From the NCBI RefSeq assembly GCF_964340395.1, contig NC_135559.1, positions 17,344,550 to 17,408,549 on the forward strand: a DNA stretch of 64,000 nucleotides, in the 5' to 3' direction. The stretch is from Glandiceps talaboti. Taxonomy: Eukaryota > Hemichordata > Enteropneusta > Spengelidae. Made by a program: the position numbers and the translations under genes. The number at the start of each line of letters is the position of its first letter. The stretch's first letter is position 1. Under the pieces are notes generated by a model. That model saw only the letters and a program-made list of their open reading frames with translations. It did no database searches and had not been told where the DNA came from. Positions 1 to 9,278 of this stretch are shown piece after piece.

Positions 1-1
1 A

Positions 2-320
2 TTAGCTGCTGTTCCAGCGATTTCAGTTTTTATTAGTTTATTAGCAGCTGTTCCTATAGTTGTTACAGTTGTTAACCAAAACTTAAAAATTATCGGATAA
101 AGTATCACGATTAAAAGTACAATATAAGAATTTCAAAGAATTACTAACATATACGCAAGCAAATATTTACTCTGAAACACCTCAGGAATTTATTCAGGAA
201 GTATTTATGAAGTCTCTCGAAATGCAAAAAGCTGCCAATTATACTCCACCTTTGGAACGTTATTTAAAGTATTATAAACTGAATGGTTATTCAGATATGA
301 AATCAAAAATAGTCAAATAA
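2..320 (+). CDS. C-terminal part of an unknown Polinton membrane protein, probably frameshifted
   Basis: Two open stretches overlap. The first (to the stop at 98-100) encodes a long hydrophobic segment rich in Ala, Val and Ile, a likely membrane helix. The second (open from about 87 to the stop at 318-320) encodes a charged, helical tail with no start codon near its beginning. The simplest reading is one gene whose frame changes in the A5 run near 85-90. It ends 43 bases before the integrase. The 5' part lies outside the window. The family is not recognised. Confidence 0.4.
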
Positions 321-363
321 TGAAATTAAAAAAAAAAAATGTTTACTAATATAATACTGTACT

Positions 364-1494
364 ATGGATCAGTATTTGCGAGACTTGTATTATAATTCTG
401 ATTTAGCATACAGCGGCATCACAAAATTGTGGCGTAAAATCAAAGCAGATCAGGAAGTGAATGGAGTAAACGGAGTGAAACAAAAAATTAAATATAAAAT
501 TAAGTATAAGGAATTGAAACAATGGCTGGAAGAACAAGAAGTTTACACTATGCACAAACCAGCGATTAAAAAGTTCCCTTACCGCAAAGTAATTGTTTCT
601 GGAATCGATGACCAGTGGCAAGCTGACATTGTAGAGATGTCCAATGACCAGGGGTATCGTTACATCCTGACTGTTATCGATGTGTTATCGAAGTATGCCT
701 GGGCGATACCACTCAAGTCAAAACGTGGTATTGAAATGGCTGACTCCTTTGAATTAATTTTTAAAGACCGTGAACCGAATAAAATACAGTTTGATGAAGG
801 ACGGGAATTTTACAATAAGAATGATAAAGATCTCTTTGAAAATCGTGAAATTGAGTGGTTTAGTACACGGTCAGATAAAAAGGCATCGGTTGTCGAGCGT
901 TTTAACAGGACACTTAAATCACGTATATATAAATATTTTACTGATAAACAAACTAGAAATTGGATCGACGTACTAGATAGATTAGTGGATGGTTATAACA
1001 ATACCTACCACAATTCAATCCACATGACTCCGAAGGAAGCATCATTACCGAGGAATGAAAATATCGTTTGGTATAATTTATACGGTGCTTATCTCACTGT
1101 TGAATATGGAACTCCGAAGTTTAATATCGGTGATACCGTGAGAATTTCCAAATACAAGAACGTGTTTGCCAAAGGATATCTACCAAACTATACGCGTGAA
1201 CTTTTTAAAATCAAACAAATTATCTTTGGTCCCGTTATTGTTTACACTCTGGAAGATTTATCGGGTGAAGACATTGATGGCACGTTTTATGAGCAAGAAT
1301 TATCGATTGATAATATAGCCACTAAGGAATCGAAACATCATCCGAAGCAATATAAAATTGAAAAAATATTACGTAAGAAAAAAATCAAAGGTCATGAATA
1401 CGCATTGGTAAAATGGTTAGGATATGGCGATAAATTCAATTCTTGGGAACCGATTGAAAATATTAAAAAAATTAAAAAAATTAAAATAATATAA
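364..1494 (+). CDS. Polinton integrase (retroviral-type DDE) with C-terminal chromodomain
   Basis: The 376-residue protein is an rve-superfamily integrase that would cut and join element ends to host DNA. The catalytic triad is visible: Asp in DQWQADIVEM (about residue 87), Asp in IQFDEGREFYN (about 143) and Glu in SVVERFNRTLKS (about 180), with the usual YRYILTVIDVLSKYAWA strand between the first two. The N-terminal region MDQYLRDLYYN followed by a basic helix matches the normal start of this family. The last 50 residues form a chromodomain (YKIEKILRKK, YALVKWLGYG, SWEPIENI), which in related elements binds modified histones and directs insertion. The gene is intact, unlike many neighbours. 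The start at 364 is the first ATG after an AT-rich leader. Confidence 0.93.
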   Translation: MDQYLRDLYYNSDLAYSGITKLWRKIKADQEVNGVNGVKQKIKYKIKYKELKQWLEEQEVYTMHKPAIKKFPYRKVIVSGIDDQWQADIVEMSNDQGYRYILTVIDVLSKYAWAIPLKSKRGIEMADSFELIFKDREPNKIQFDEGREFYNKNDKDLFENREIEWFSTRSDKKASVVERFNRTLKSRIYKYFTDKQTRNWIDVLDRLVDGYNNTYHNSIHMTPKEASLPRNENIVWYNLYGAYLTVEYGTPKFNIGDTVRISKYKNVFAKGYLPNYTRELFKIKQIIFGPVIVYTLEDLSGEDIDGTFYEQELSIDNIATKESKHHPKQYKIEKILRKKKIKGHEYALVKWLGYGDKFNSWEPIENIKKIKKIKII

Positions 1495-1512
1495 TGTATA
1501 GTACATTATAAA
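1488..1512 (+). promoter_or_regulatory. AT-rich leader with TATAGTA-type motif before the 108-aa gene
   Basis: The short gap after the integrase contains TGTATAGTACATTATAAA directly before the ATG at 1513. Related TAGTATA-like words stand just before other genes of this element (near 3,400, 4,701-4,726 and 6,002-6,014). This suggests an element-encoded promoter signal; that role is inferred. Confidence 0.35.
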
Positions 1513-1839
1513 ATGTTTGGAGAACATAATATAGGTAAATTTTTAAAGAAGTTCAGAGACATCCTTGGTTTTAATATAGAGCTAGAATGGGACAACTTGA
1601 GAATGGAAAATATGCACATATTAATAGTAAATACAGGGGCAAAATTGAAAGATCAAAAATTATATCAGATTATTTTAACCTTTTGTAAAGAAGTCGAAAA
1701 AAAGAGTTTTTTTAAACGTATTGAATTCGTAGAATTATTTCCAGAGCCAGAGGACAATCAAGAAGTTAAATTTTTAAATGAATACTGGGTTTTTAAATTA
1801 AAAGAAGATACTAAGGAACAGACGTATATTTCAAGATAA
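1513..1839 (+). CDS. Hypothetical Polinton protein, 108 aa
   Basis: This small intact protein is acidic and lysine-rich, with an alternating hydrophobic pattern (MHILIVNTGAKLKD; FKRIEFVELFPEPED) suggesting a small alpha/beta fold. There is no signal peptide or membrane segment. It sits between the integrase and the large structural-type gene, 18 bases after the integrase stop and about 90 bases before the next start. I do not recognise the family. Its intact frame and element-style leader support a real gene. Confidence 0.6.
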   Translation: MFGEHNIGKFLKKFRDILGFNIELEWDNLRMENMHILIVNTGAKLKDQKLYQIILTFCKEVEKKSFFKRIEFVELFPEPEDNQEVKFLNEYWVFKLKEDTKEQTYISR

Positions 1840-1926
1840 TTATGGAAATTTAATAGTACCTTTTATGTAGTTTTATTTAGGTTTTATTTAGGTTTTTATA
1901 AAGTTTTATATATAGAACTTGAAAAA

Positions 1927-3403
1927 ATGTGGTCATTAGGATTACCATACTCGAAATTAATGAAAAAAACAAAGTCAAAGAAACAGTCCAGTCTGCTACA
2001 TCTGAGACTGTTGACACTGTCTCTACTACACCTGCTACTGTGCCGGAACAGCCGCATTTACCTCACTTGCTGCACTTTCCAAAACCATTTACTTTAGCAC
2101 AAGATGCTAACTATGCACTACATCAACCATTTGATAGTATAATGTCCGTGGATATACGAGACATACTAGTCAACATGGTTGTTTATGTAAGCGAAACCGA
2201 TCGATTCAATATAACATTGAGAGATATATTCAAAAACTATATATTAATTTATAAAAATGCAGACAGTGCCAACAAATGGTTGAAAGATCCAAATATGGGT
2301 TACTGGGATCAACAATTGAATTTTGCTGTTTGGTTAGCTACGACCGGATGCGGTGTTAGTATTCACGATCATCTGTATAATGATGAGATCCCTAAACAGA
2401 TTCAATCATTTTTTAGATTTCACGTGTACTTTACTATAAGAAGAATATTGAATGAACTTTCTTGCCCACTACCTGACGACCCCGACACTTTTAATAAAGT
2501 CGATAATTTATATGATGTATCGTCTTATCATAGAATATGCGATGAATTCGGATTAAATTATAATACAGATTTCAGATTCACGTATGACACATCAGGAAAC
2601 AATGGTATGGGTGTTGGTTATGAGTGGTGGAAAAAACCATATATAAAAGATATTCAATATAAATATCAAGATACAATGGTTGAAAACCCTGATGCTCCAG
2701 ATGAGGCTCGAAGAAGTTGGCATTGGTATAGATTTCAAAATCCCGATTATAAACAATATAATTATTTTGTTTTACCAAACAGTACAGGTTTTACGCAAGC
2801 GGGTTTAGGACGATTAAATCGATCGATCGAATCTTATGTATATTGCGTGTTAGGAAGTCAAGCAGACACGCGAGTAAGTATAGCAAACTCTGGCGGTGCT
2901 GGTCAAGAAACGAGACAAAAAATGATTTCATTACTCGAGGATGAGACGAGAGGCATTAATGAGGACGATAGTATACCACGTTATCAAAATGTAATTAATG
3001 CAACAAAGTTAGATTAGTAAAGTTAGATTTAGCCATTTCTCCTTCTTTATGGTTAATCCCGAGTAAAATGATTATAAATTTGAATACGAATGTGGCGGGT
3101 TATAACAATTTCTTACAACAAGCGACAGAAGATATGAAGTTCGGTTATAACAACATAAATAATGACGTAAAAGAATCAGCATTAAAAGAAATGGAAGGTC
3201 ATGATGATCCAGTAGAACGACTAGCAGTGCCAGAATCGGTAGCAGAAGTGCCAACAGTCGAAGTCGAAGCAGCGGTAGCAGTGCCAGCAGGTGTAACAGT
3301 AACACCGGAAGTAACAGCGCCTGGTGAGCGTGACGTTGTTCATGAATATTCAACGATGGGAATAATAGTTGGGATAATATTTTTAAGTTACTTATTTATA
3401 TAG
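1927..3403 (+). CDS. Large Polinton structural-type protein with C-terminal membrane anchor; frame broken twice
   Basis: The main open frame (to the stop at 3015-3017) encodes about 360 residues of globular protein rich in Tyr, Trp and Asn, with motifs such as NFAVWLATTGCGVS, FRFHVYFTIRRIL and GFTQAGLGRLNRSIESYV. A protein of this type recurs in invertebrate Polintons and is likely a virion component; I do not assign it as major or minor capsid. The element-style ATG is at 1927 in another frame, so the start appears shifted near the A7 run at about 1963. At 3004-3032 a 14-bp tandem duplication introduces stops. The continuation (3068-3403) has an Ala/Val/Pro/Glu-rich linker and a C-terminal hydrophobic helix (MGIIVGIIFLSYLFI). 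Both breaks equal a -1 frame change. Confidence 0.6.
3004..3032 (+). repeat. 14-bp tandem duplication breaking the structural-type gene
   Basis: The word AAGTTAGATTAGTA is followed at once by AAGTTAGATTTAGC, a near-exact tandem copy. The extra 14 bases change the frame and bring in in-frame stops. Open frames on either side differ by exactly this offset, so the duplication alone accounts for the break. Confidence 0.75.
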
Positions 3404-3442
3404 TATTTGTATAACATTTAGCTTTGCTATAATATTAGTAAG

Positions 3443-4625
3443 ATGACTGATTTTGATCCTTTCGATATTAATCCTTTTGAAAACAAAAATGTAGATGACC
3501 TTGGAGACCCCAGAGTAGACCTGGAAATGACAGACTTCCAGGAAACATCATACACAGATCCTGTTGGCCCTACAGTTGACCCTACAGTTGAACCCACAGG
3601 TCCCGCTGGAGCTAAATTGACTGAATTTAAAAATAAAATATTGGAAGATACTATTGATGCAGTTATCAAAAAAAGTGGCGTGCCAGTTAATCAAACTGAA
3701 TTACAATTAAATACATATGTAGGAAAGGATGGAGAGTTGTATGATAATGTAAAAAATCAAAATATTACAAGAATGGTAAACTTTTAGCTTATAGTACAAT
3801 AAAAGGTAAAATTGGTAAAGCGGCTGCTGATAGACTTTTCGAGGACACCGCTGCTATCGGTTCATCGTTACCTTTAAATGTGGATGAAGTCGAAGCAATA
3901 GATTTAACACCACCAACGGTTGGTCAATTAAGAGACTATCAAGCCTACTTCAGAAGAGACACTGTAGGTAATAAAGATGAAATCAGTAAGATTGAAAACA
4001 AAATTGAAGAATGGAAGAACTCAACCCTGAATATACAATCATGCGTAAAGAAATTGATACAGCAGTCAAGAGTTTAGAAGATTTGTATGATAGAAAAAAA
4101 GAATTGGAAAACAGACAAAAAATCGAAGAATTAACGCAAGATGAAAAAAAGGAATTAGGTAGAATTGAGGTTCATATCTTAAAATATAATAAAGAAACTG
4201 ATATTTTACACAATAAGTTAGCTGAGACATCTGCTTTGAAAGAAGTACTCAAAGACCAAAATCTTAGTATTAAAGATAAACTGGTGATTCTTTTCAAACG
4301 TAATGGGGTTACTATAATTTCATTGGCAACAGCACTCGGTTTAGTCATAACTACCATAGCCATTACATTAGGTATAAAATCACCACCCGTTGGTAGTAGC
4401 GGCAGCAGTGGTAGTAGTGGTGGTGGTCCAGTCAAAGCAGTTATTAAACGTGTTGCGGATGTATTAAAATGGTTAGGTAATAAAGCAGCGATGGCACTGC
4501 CGGGTATTATCGGTACTATCGTGTCACTCGTTTTAAAAACAGCGGGACAAGTTGTAGGATTTATAGCTGAACATGTATGGCTGTTGGCAACTGCAATAGC
4601 GGTATACCTTTATGAATGGATTTAA
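3443..4625 (+). CDS. Polinton coiled-coil protein with C-terminal hydrophobic tail; frame changes twice
   Basis: Three overlapping open stretches (3443-3787; about 3748-4077; about 4008-4625) read as successive parts of one protein of about 390 residues. The N-terminus is acidic with short Pro/Thr/Val repeats. The middle is charged and strongly coiled-coil (KSLEDLYDRKKELENRQ). The C-terminus has a hydrophobic helix (IISLATALGLVITTIAITLG), a Gly/Ser linker, then an amphipathic region (KAAMALPGIIGTIVSLVLK) and a final membrane-like helix. This layout is common to a conserved Polinton protein and suggests a membrane-active virion component; the function is inferred. Frame changes fall near 3751-3757, where the incoming frame reads A AAA AAT, and near 4007-4060. 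Both are -1. Confidence 0.6.
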
Positions 4626-4635
4626 CTAAACGAAT

Positions 4636-4735
4636 AAAAAAATAAATAAATAAATAAAAATGAAATGAAAAAATAAAATACTAATATTTTTTTGTATTTT
4701 AGTATAATATATAGTATAGATATAGTAAAAGAAAA
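4636..4735 (+). promoter_or_regulatory. AT-rich leader with repeated TAGTATA words before the capsid-like gene
   Basis: The 110-base gap contains AGTATAATATATAGTATAGA and TATAGTAAAAG within 35 bases of the ATG at 4736. The doubled TAGTATA word is the clearest instance of the motif shared by this element's gene leaders. Promoter activity is inferred. Confidence 0.4.
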
Positions 4736-5986
4736 ATGCCTTACAACAGAGAACTACAAGGTGACTACTCAAAATTGAACGCACTCGATAGTAAAGGAGA
4801 ACGAACTCATCACGTTGTAACGTATAATCCAAATCGTGCAAAACCCGGTGAAGTTTTATATATCAGATGTCCAAAATTAGAAGACACTGTTGTTCTAACG
4901 GGTAAATTCAATCTTGTTTTTGATCTTAAACTAAACGGTCATAATAAGAACTTCATTGTTCAAAACCTGTCTGCTAACATCATCAGTCGATTAGTTTTAA
5001 AATTCGAAGGGGAAATCTTAATGGATTTAACAAACTACAATTTAGTACAAACGTATAAAGATCTGTATTCAGATAGAACAAATAAAACGCTGTATGGAAT
5101 TCAGTCAGAAAATCTCCGAAAATTGAGAAGCGATAATATCGATGGAGTTGGGGGTGGGGCTTACTTAGGAGAGGGTGCACTTCATAAGGCATACGGTAAA
5201 AAATATGCGATCGATCTCGCGAAATTGCATCCTATAATGAATGGTCATGGAGCCGTATATCCTTCGAGCTTAGGAAGTCATATCGAATGGGAGATTACTC
5301 TCGCTCCCGTTAATAAAATCCTAGTAAGTGAAGACACGGATCGTTGGGATTATACTTTAACAAACATCCAACTTGAATATGAAACGATAAGAGATTCAAA
5401 GTTAGCTATGGAAATTAAGGGTTATTATAACAGCGGTAAAAGTTTTCTTTACGAACATATTCAACATTTCAGAACAATTAACTTCTCTGGTACAAATACA
5501 ATTATTAACGAGAATATTAATGTACCACGTAGAAGCTTGAAAGGAATTTTTGTATTATTCAGTAAACCACTGCTACAAAATGCATTAGATACCGAATTAT
5601 TCTTTAATCCTAGTATTAATTCTGTTGCAATAACGATAGAAGGTATCGCAAATAAAGTGTATGCACAGGGATTATCTCCTAGAAAATTTTGGGAAGAAAC
5701 CAGACGTTATTTCATGTCATCCGAGTTCTGTTGCGATAAACTAGAGGAAATAACTGAGGAAAACTTTCTGTTAAATAAATATTGTTTGTTTATTGATTTA
5801 AGAAGTTTTAAGGATAATAGATATCATGGTAGTGGTCTGAAAGTCATGAATACAAAAGATGGGGTTCAACTGGAAATTCAACGAGAATCCGCAGACCCAC
5901 AAGAAAAAATAACTGCAAATATTTTCATTATAAGTGATGCTATGCTTAAAATTCAAGAATCTAAATTAAAATCTATTATTTATTAA
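4736..5986 (+). CDS. Capsid-type (F54H12.2-like) Polinton protein
   Basis: The 416-residue protein is intact and rich in beta-strand patterns. Recognisable stretches include TVVLTGKFNLVFDLKLNG, NIISRLVLKFEGEIL, the central YAIDLAKLHPIMN and HIEWEITLAPVNKIL, and RRSLKGIFVLFSKPL. It resembles the proteins often annotated 'F54H12.2-like' in invertebrate Polintons, which I take to be jelly-roll capsid-type virion proteins. The length is at the short end for a double jelly-roll major capsid protein, so that assignment is a candidate. It sits directly upstream of the packaging ATPase, the usual position for a morphogenesis gene. A predicted structure with two jelly-rolls would settle it. Confidence 0.6.
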   Translation: MPYNRELQGDYSKLNALDSKGERTHHVVTYNPNRAKPGEVLYIRCPKLEDTVVLTGKFNLVFDLKLNGHNKNFIVQNLSANIISRLVLKFEGEILMDLTNYNLVQTYKDLYSDRTNKTLYGIQSENLRKLRSDNIDGVGGGAYLGEGALHKAYGKKYAIDLAKLHPIMNGHGAVYPSSLGSHIEWEITLAPVNKILVSEDTDRWDYTLTNIQLEYETIRDSKLAMEIKGYYNSGKSFLYEHIQHFRTINFSGTNTIINENINVPRRSLKGIFVLFSKPLLQNALDTELFFNPSINSVAITIEGIANKVYAQGLSPRKFWEETRRYFMSSEFCCDKLEEITEENFLLNKYCLFIDLRSFKDNRYHGSGLKVMNTKDGVQLEIQRESADPQEKITANIFIISDAMLKIQESKLKSIIY

Positions 5987-6025
5987 CATTATTAACATTA
6001 TTAGTATAGTATAGAATACTCTAAA
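5987..6025 (+). promoter_or_regulatory. Leader with TAGTATAGTATAG before the ATPase gene
   Basis: The 39-base gap carries a repeated ACATTATTA and then TTAGTATAGTATAGAATACT, ending just before the ATG at 6026. It is the second clear instance of the doubled TAGTATA word in this element. Confidence 0.4.
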
Positions 6026-6624
6026 ATGATCTGGCTTGACCCTCCTTTCAATATGCTTATTAGTGCACCGACATGTTCGGGTAAAACAGAGTTCATTATG
6101 GAACTATTACAAACGTATTATAAAAACGTATTCGATTATATAATCATAATCTGTCCGACGTTCATAAACAATAAAGCTACGATAAGAAATGTATTTACAA
6201 AGACTCGGACATTATTATAATGATTCCCAACATAGAAAAAATAAATGAAAGTATTGAACTCGTGTATGAGTGTTATAAAAATACAAAAAGTCTAATCATA
6301 CTAGATGACTGCGCTTTCACGAAAGATGTCAAATCTCGTGTCAATATTTTAACTATGTTAGCATTTTCAGCTCGTCATGATAATATTAGCGTATGGGTAC
6401 TTACGCAACAATTTACGAGTATCGCTAAGACATTTCGTGAAAACATCGGTATGCTCGTTCAATATTACACACCGAGTAAAAATGATGTGAAAGAAATAAT
6501 TGAAAACTATGGAATGGAATTAAATAAGGAAGAAATTAGTGAATATATAAAACAATTAAAATATACTCCTTATAGTAAATTAGTATTTCGTTTAAGACAA
6601 CCATATAGTATAGATCTGGTATAA
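6026..6624 (+). CDS. Polinton genome-packaging ATPase (FtsK/HerA-like), one frameshift
   Basis: The first open stretch (6026-6220) has a Walker A loop, SAPTCSGKTEF, about 13 residues in. The second (from about 6175 to 6624) has a Walker B strand, SLIILDDCAF, and a downstream polar strand ending in VLTQQFTS that fits the sensor region. This is the A32-like packaging ATPase type of Polintons and related viruses, which drives DNA into the capsid. Together the parts give about 200 residues, close to family length. The frame changes by -1 between about 6173 and 6208, so the gene as written is broken. It follows the capsid-like gene by 39 bases. Confidence 0.75.
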
Positions 6625-6717
6625 TGTTAATCAATGATATTTTGTGGATATTTATTCAGTTAGGTATCATATACTATTTTTAAAAAATAAAATATTTAAT
6701 ACATATACATAAAAAAA

Positions 6718-7292
6718 ATGGAACAGTCGTTGGCAGAAATTTTACAGCCAGTTGAATCAATACCAACAACAGTAACATCAGAACAAGTGACAACAGTGTC
6801 TCCAATAGTTAAGTACAGAGAAAGATTACTTTGTATCATTGCTGCTGGACAATCAAAAGCTTTCTTAGGAAAAAATTTCACTCTCGAATATATTGAAAAA
6901 GCAAGCGATAAAGAAATTGAAAAATATTATAAGATATATGAAAGCACTTACAGTTCTCTCGTCAGTGACAACATTGTAAATGGAGTTTTCTTTGGGATTA
7001 GTAAAATAGTAGGACTTGTGCTTCTAGTACAAAATGTGAATAAATTAAGTGACGACTTGAAAAATAATTTTTCGTTACAAATCAATTCAAACAACTTACT
7101 GGAAAGTTAGCATACAGTTATGGTCCTCTTTTGGCATTGACAAGTGGTTGTCTCACCATTTTAAATAATATTAACTTTGCAACACACACTTGTCCCAAGA
7201 AAAGTGACTTGAATGACTTGAATAGTCAAATTGAAAAAAATTACTTGAATGAATTTAATAACTTGAGTCAACTTGATCAAGAACTTGTTTAA
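6718..7292 (+). CDS. Hypothetical Polinton protein with hydrophobic helices, one frameshift
   Basis: The first open stretch (6718-7110) has a Thr/Val/Glu-rich N-terminus, a charged helical middle and a hydrophobic segment (GVFFGISKIVGLVLLV). A second stretch, open from about 7068 to the stop at 7290-7292, contributes another hydrophobic segment (YGPLLALTSGCLTIL) and a polar tail rich in Asn and Leu. The frame change is -1, near the T5 run at about 7068-7072. The protein is probably membrane-associated. The family is not recognised by name, but proteins of this look are common in Polintons. Confidence 0.5.
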
Positions 7293-7421
7293 GAACTTGC
7301 TATAGAACTTGATCAAGAACATGAACAAGAACTTGATCAAGATATTGAAAACAACTTGAAAATTGACTTGATCAAAAAAAATAAAGTATAAAGTAATTTA
7401 AAAATACTTGAAAATACTTGA
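7207..7421 (+). repeat. Cluster of ACTTGA hexamers
   Basis: About eleven copies of ACTTGA occur in some 215 bases, several inside ACTTGATCAAG palindromes. The first few overlap the 3' end of the preceding coding region, and most are non-coding. The gap then continues as an AT-rich leader into the (TA)n tract. It may be a protein-binding cluster or simple sequence expansion; I cannot tell which. Confidence 0.55.
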
Positions 7422-7452
7422 AAAGGCAAATATTTCAAATATTTTGTATTAT

Positions 7453-7457
<5 letters not shown>

Positions 7458-7536
<79 letters not shown>
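7458..7536. repeat. (TA)n microsatellite
   Basis: About 38 TA units sit directly upstream of the gene starting at 7547, in the leader position. Its length may vary between alleles and alter spacing of promoter elements. Confidence 0.95.
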
Positions 7537-7538
<2 letters not shown>

Positions 7539-7546
7539 TGTAAAAA

Positions 7547-7994
7547 ATGAGTGATACAGAAAGTGTAACACAACCCAAAGTAGAAACTCAAGTAAAAACT
7601 CAAGTAGAGACTGTTACTACAAACAGTAAAACTAAAAGTCCAGGAAGAGTTGCATGGGGAAAAAAATTATCAGTAATTTCAGCTGAAACAAAAAAACAAA
7701 AAAAAATTAAAAATGAAAGACATGATAGTCGATAATGTTAAATCAATGGAACCAATGGAGGCAACTAAGGCAACTGAGCCAGATAATAAAAGCAATGAAA
7801 GCTCGCAATTTAATAATACTATGGTTTTATTAACTCTTGGTTCATTAGTAATTGGGGCAGCTGGTTTATATTACAAAAGACAATGGTTTTTACAATCAAG
7901 TGATAAATTCAAGTCGTCATCAGAGTCTAAACAATTAACGACATTAGAACTAGTTAAAAATAAAACTCCGCAAGCTCTACTTGAAATGGAATAA
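7547..7994 (+). CDS. Polinton basic protein with single membrane helix, one frameshift
   Basis: The N-terminal stretch (7547-7735) is Thr/Val/Gln-rich and then strongly basic, with SPGRVAWGKKL followed by lysine-rich sequence. The second stretch, ending at 7994, has a short acidic linker and one membrane helix (MVLLTLGSLVIGAAGLYY) with a Ser/Lys-rich tail. A basic GRVA-G-KKL segment followed by one membrane helix is a familiar Polinton small-protein layout, so I read these as one gene. The frame changes by +1 in the long A runs at about 7690-7712, the only +1 change in the element apart from the partial gene at the left edge. A DNA-binding or virion role is plausible, not shown. Confidence 0.5.
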
Positions 7995-8079
7995 TGAAAT
8001 AATGTAATAAATGTAATAATTAATGATTTTTTACATTTATTTTTTATATATATATTATATAATATATACACAGTACACA

Positions 8080-8319
8080 ATGACGGACTATACTAAACTA
8101 ATCGTGAATGGTCTATATGATGGTGCAGTTTTATCTGCTTTAACAATAACTAATAGTTTTATACTTGACAAGACTATAAAGATGGCTCCAGACAGTCCTA
8201 AAACAAGTACTTCATTCAAGAAGTTTGCTTCTCTCGCAATAGCTGTGAGTGGAGCAGTATTAGAGAAAGATATGTTGGAACAAAGAAATATGTTACCAGT
8301 TGATCCTTATAAAGGATAA
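8080..8319 (+). CDS. Small Polinton membrane protein, 79 aa
   Basis: I take the start at 8080 because upstream in-frame codons are encoded by the AT-rich leader and would give an unnatural Tyr/Ile run. The protein starts MTDYTKLIVNGLYDGAVLSA, has a hydrophobic segment around residues 15-30 and a second weaker one (FASLAIAVSGAVLEK). The VNGLYDG stretch near the N-terminus is typical of a small protein family found in Polintons. The function is unknown. Confidence 0.55.
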   Translation: MTDYTKLIVNGLYDGAVLSALTITNSFILDKTIKMAPDSPKTSTSFKKFASLAIAVSGAVLEKDMLEQRNMLPVDPYKG

Positions 8320-8430
8320 ATATAAATAAATATAAAGGATAATAAAAAAAGAATATTAAAAAAATGTAATATAATTTAATAATTTAATATAATATATACT
8401 ACTCTTAATAATATATATATACTATACATA

Positions 8431-8877
8431 ATGGGTGCAGCTGTTGCGATGATAGTTGGTGGAGCTATTTTAAATGCAACTGCCTTTGTTGGGGGTAGTT
8501 ATGTAGCTAAGGCAGCTTCAGGCGGCGACGATATGAAAGAAGAACATGAAAAAGAATTAAAGAGACATGATTTAGCTTTGGAGAATTTCAATAAAGATCG
8601 AGAAGTATGGTTGGAACATAGGCAGAAAATATTAGATTTTATAGCGAAACAAAACAATTTAGATGTTCATGCGAGACAAAATCTGATTCTGACTGATCAA
8701 AACTTAAATTTATATCTTGAATTTCATCCAGAGAGTACACAGAGTACACTCACAAGTCTTGAAAATGAACCCGAATTTAGTGACTATTACCAACCTTCTG
8801 ATGATATGAAGTTATATCAATACATTTATTTAGCTGGTGGTGGAATATTATTAGTTTATTTAACAAAAAAAATATAA
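8431..8877 (+). CDS. Conserved Polinton protein with N-terminal Gly/Ala helix and C-terminal membrane helix
   Basis: This 148-residue intact protein begins MGAAVAMIVGGAILNATAF, a Gly/Ala-rich hydrophobic helix, followed by a charged coiled-coil middle (HEKELKRHDLALENFNKDRE), an acidic stretch with SDYYQPSDDMK, and a C-terminal hydrophobic helix (YIYLAGGGILLVYL). The combination of an MGAA start, a KRHDLALE helix and a D-Y-PSD motif before the last helix recurs in invertebrate Polintons. A membrane-linked virion role is possible; no enzyme motif is visible. Confidence 0.65.
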   Translation: MGAAVAMIVGGAILNATAFVGGSYVAKAASGGDDMKEEHEKELKRHDLALENFNKDREVWLEHRQKILDFIAKQNNLDVHARQNLILTDQNLNLYLEFHPESTQSTLTSLENEPEFSDYYQPSDDMKLYQYIYLAGGGILLVYLTKKI

Positions 8878-8885
8878 TATAATAT

Positions 8886-8924
8886 AAACTAATAAACTAA
8901 TAAACTAATAAACTAATAAACTAA
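8886..8924. repeat. AATAAACT octamer tandem repeat in a gene leader
   Basis: About five tandem copies of an 8-bp unit fill the gap immediately before the ATG at 8932. Confidence 0.8.
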
Positions 8925-8931
8925 CTATATA

Positions 8932-9278
8932 ATGGAATGTCAATTATATAAACGAAATGGTGTAGCAACTGTAGCCAGTGATCGTACTAACATTTTCAGT
9001 ACACTTTGTTGTGATTTAATGAACAAAAAAATAAACTGGTATAACATCGTACATTGTAACATATGTAGAAAATTCAATATACCTCATGATGATATTTGTA
9101 AAAAAACATTTGTGGTAAGATCTATGGAAGGTTTCACTGTTTTAACTGTTGTAATTCATTAAACAAACCTTTAGATAAATCTTTAGATGAATCTTTAGAT
9201 GAAAACTTTGAACATGATCAAAACAAACAAAAAAGTCGAAGCATCTATAACCCTAAAAACCACATTAAAAAAGTTTAA
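8932..9278 (+). CDS. Cysteine-rich small Polinton protein, one frameshift
   Basis: The first stretch (8932-9162) includes HCNICRKFNIPHDDICKK, with Cys/His spacing like half of a zinc-binding domain. In the -1 frame from about 9104 the sequence continues with CGK and then HCFNCC, supplying the missing Cys pairs, followed by a repetitive acidic segment (PLDKSLDESLDEN) and a basic tail, with the stop at 9276-9278. The change falls in an A7 run. The whole looks like a small zinc-ribbon or RING-like protein. A regulatory or nucleic-acid-binding role is inferred from the Cys pattern only. Confidence 0.45.

Noticed and set aside
1960-1972. A-run heptamer as a programmed frameshift site
   Set aside because: The A AAA AAC word is present but not in the required reading phase, so simple base loss in the run is more likely. 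The same holds near 9,104.
1927-2000. GTG start at 1929 for the structural-type gene
   Set aside because: Eukaryotic-type leaders here all end in ATG; the ATG at 1927 with a nearby A7 frame change is a better explanation.
3072-3353. Leu-rich minus-strand open frame
   Set aside because: It is the antisense shadow of the Ala/Val/Glu-rich linker of the structural-type gene.
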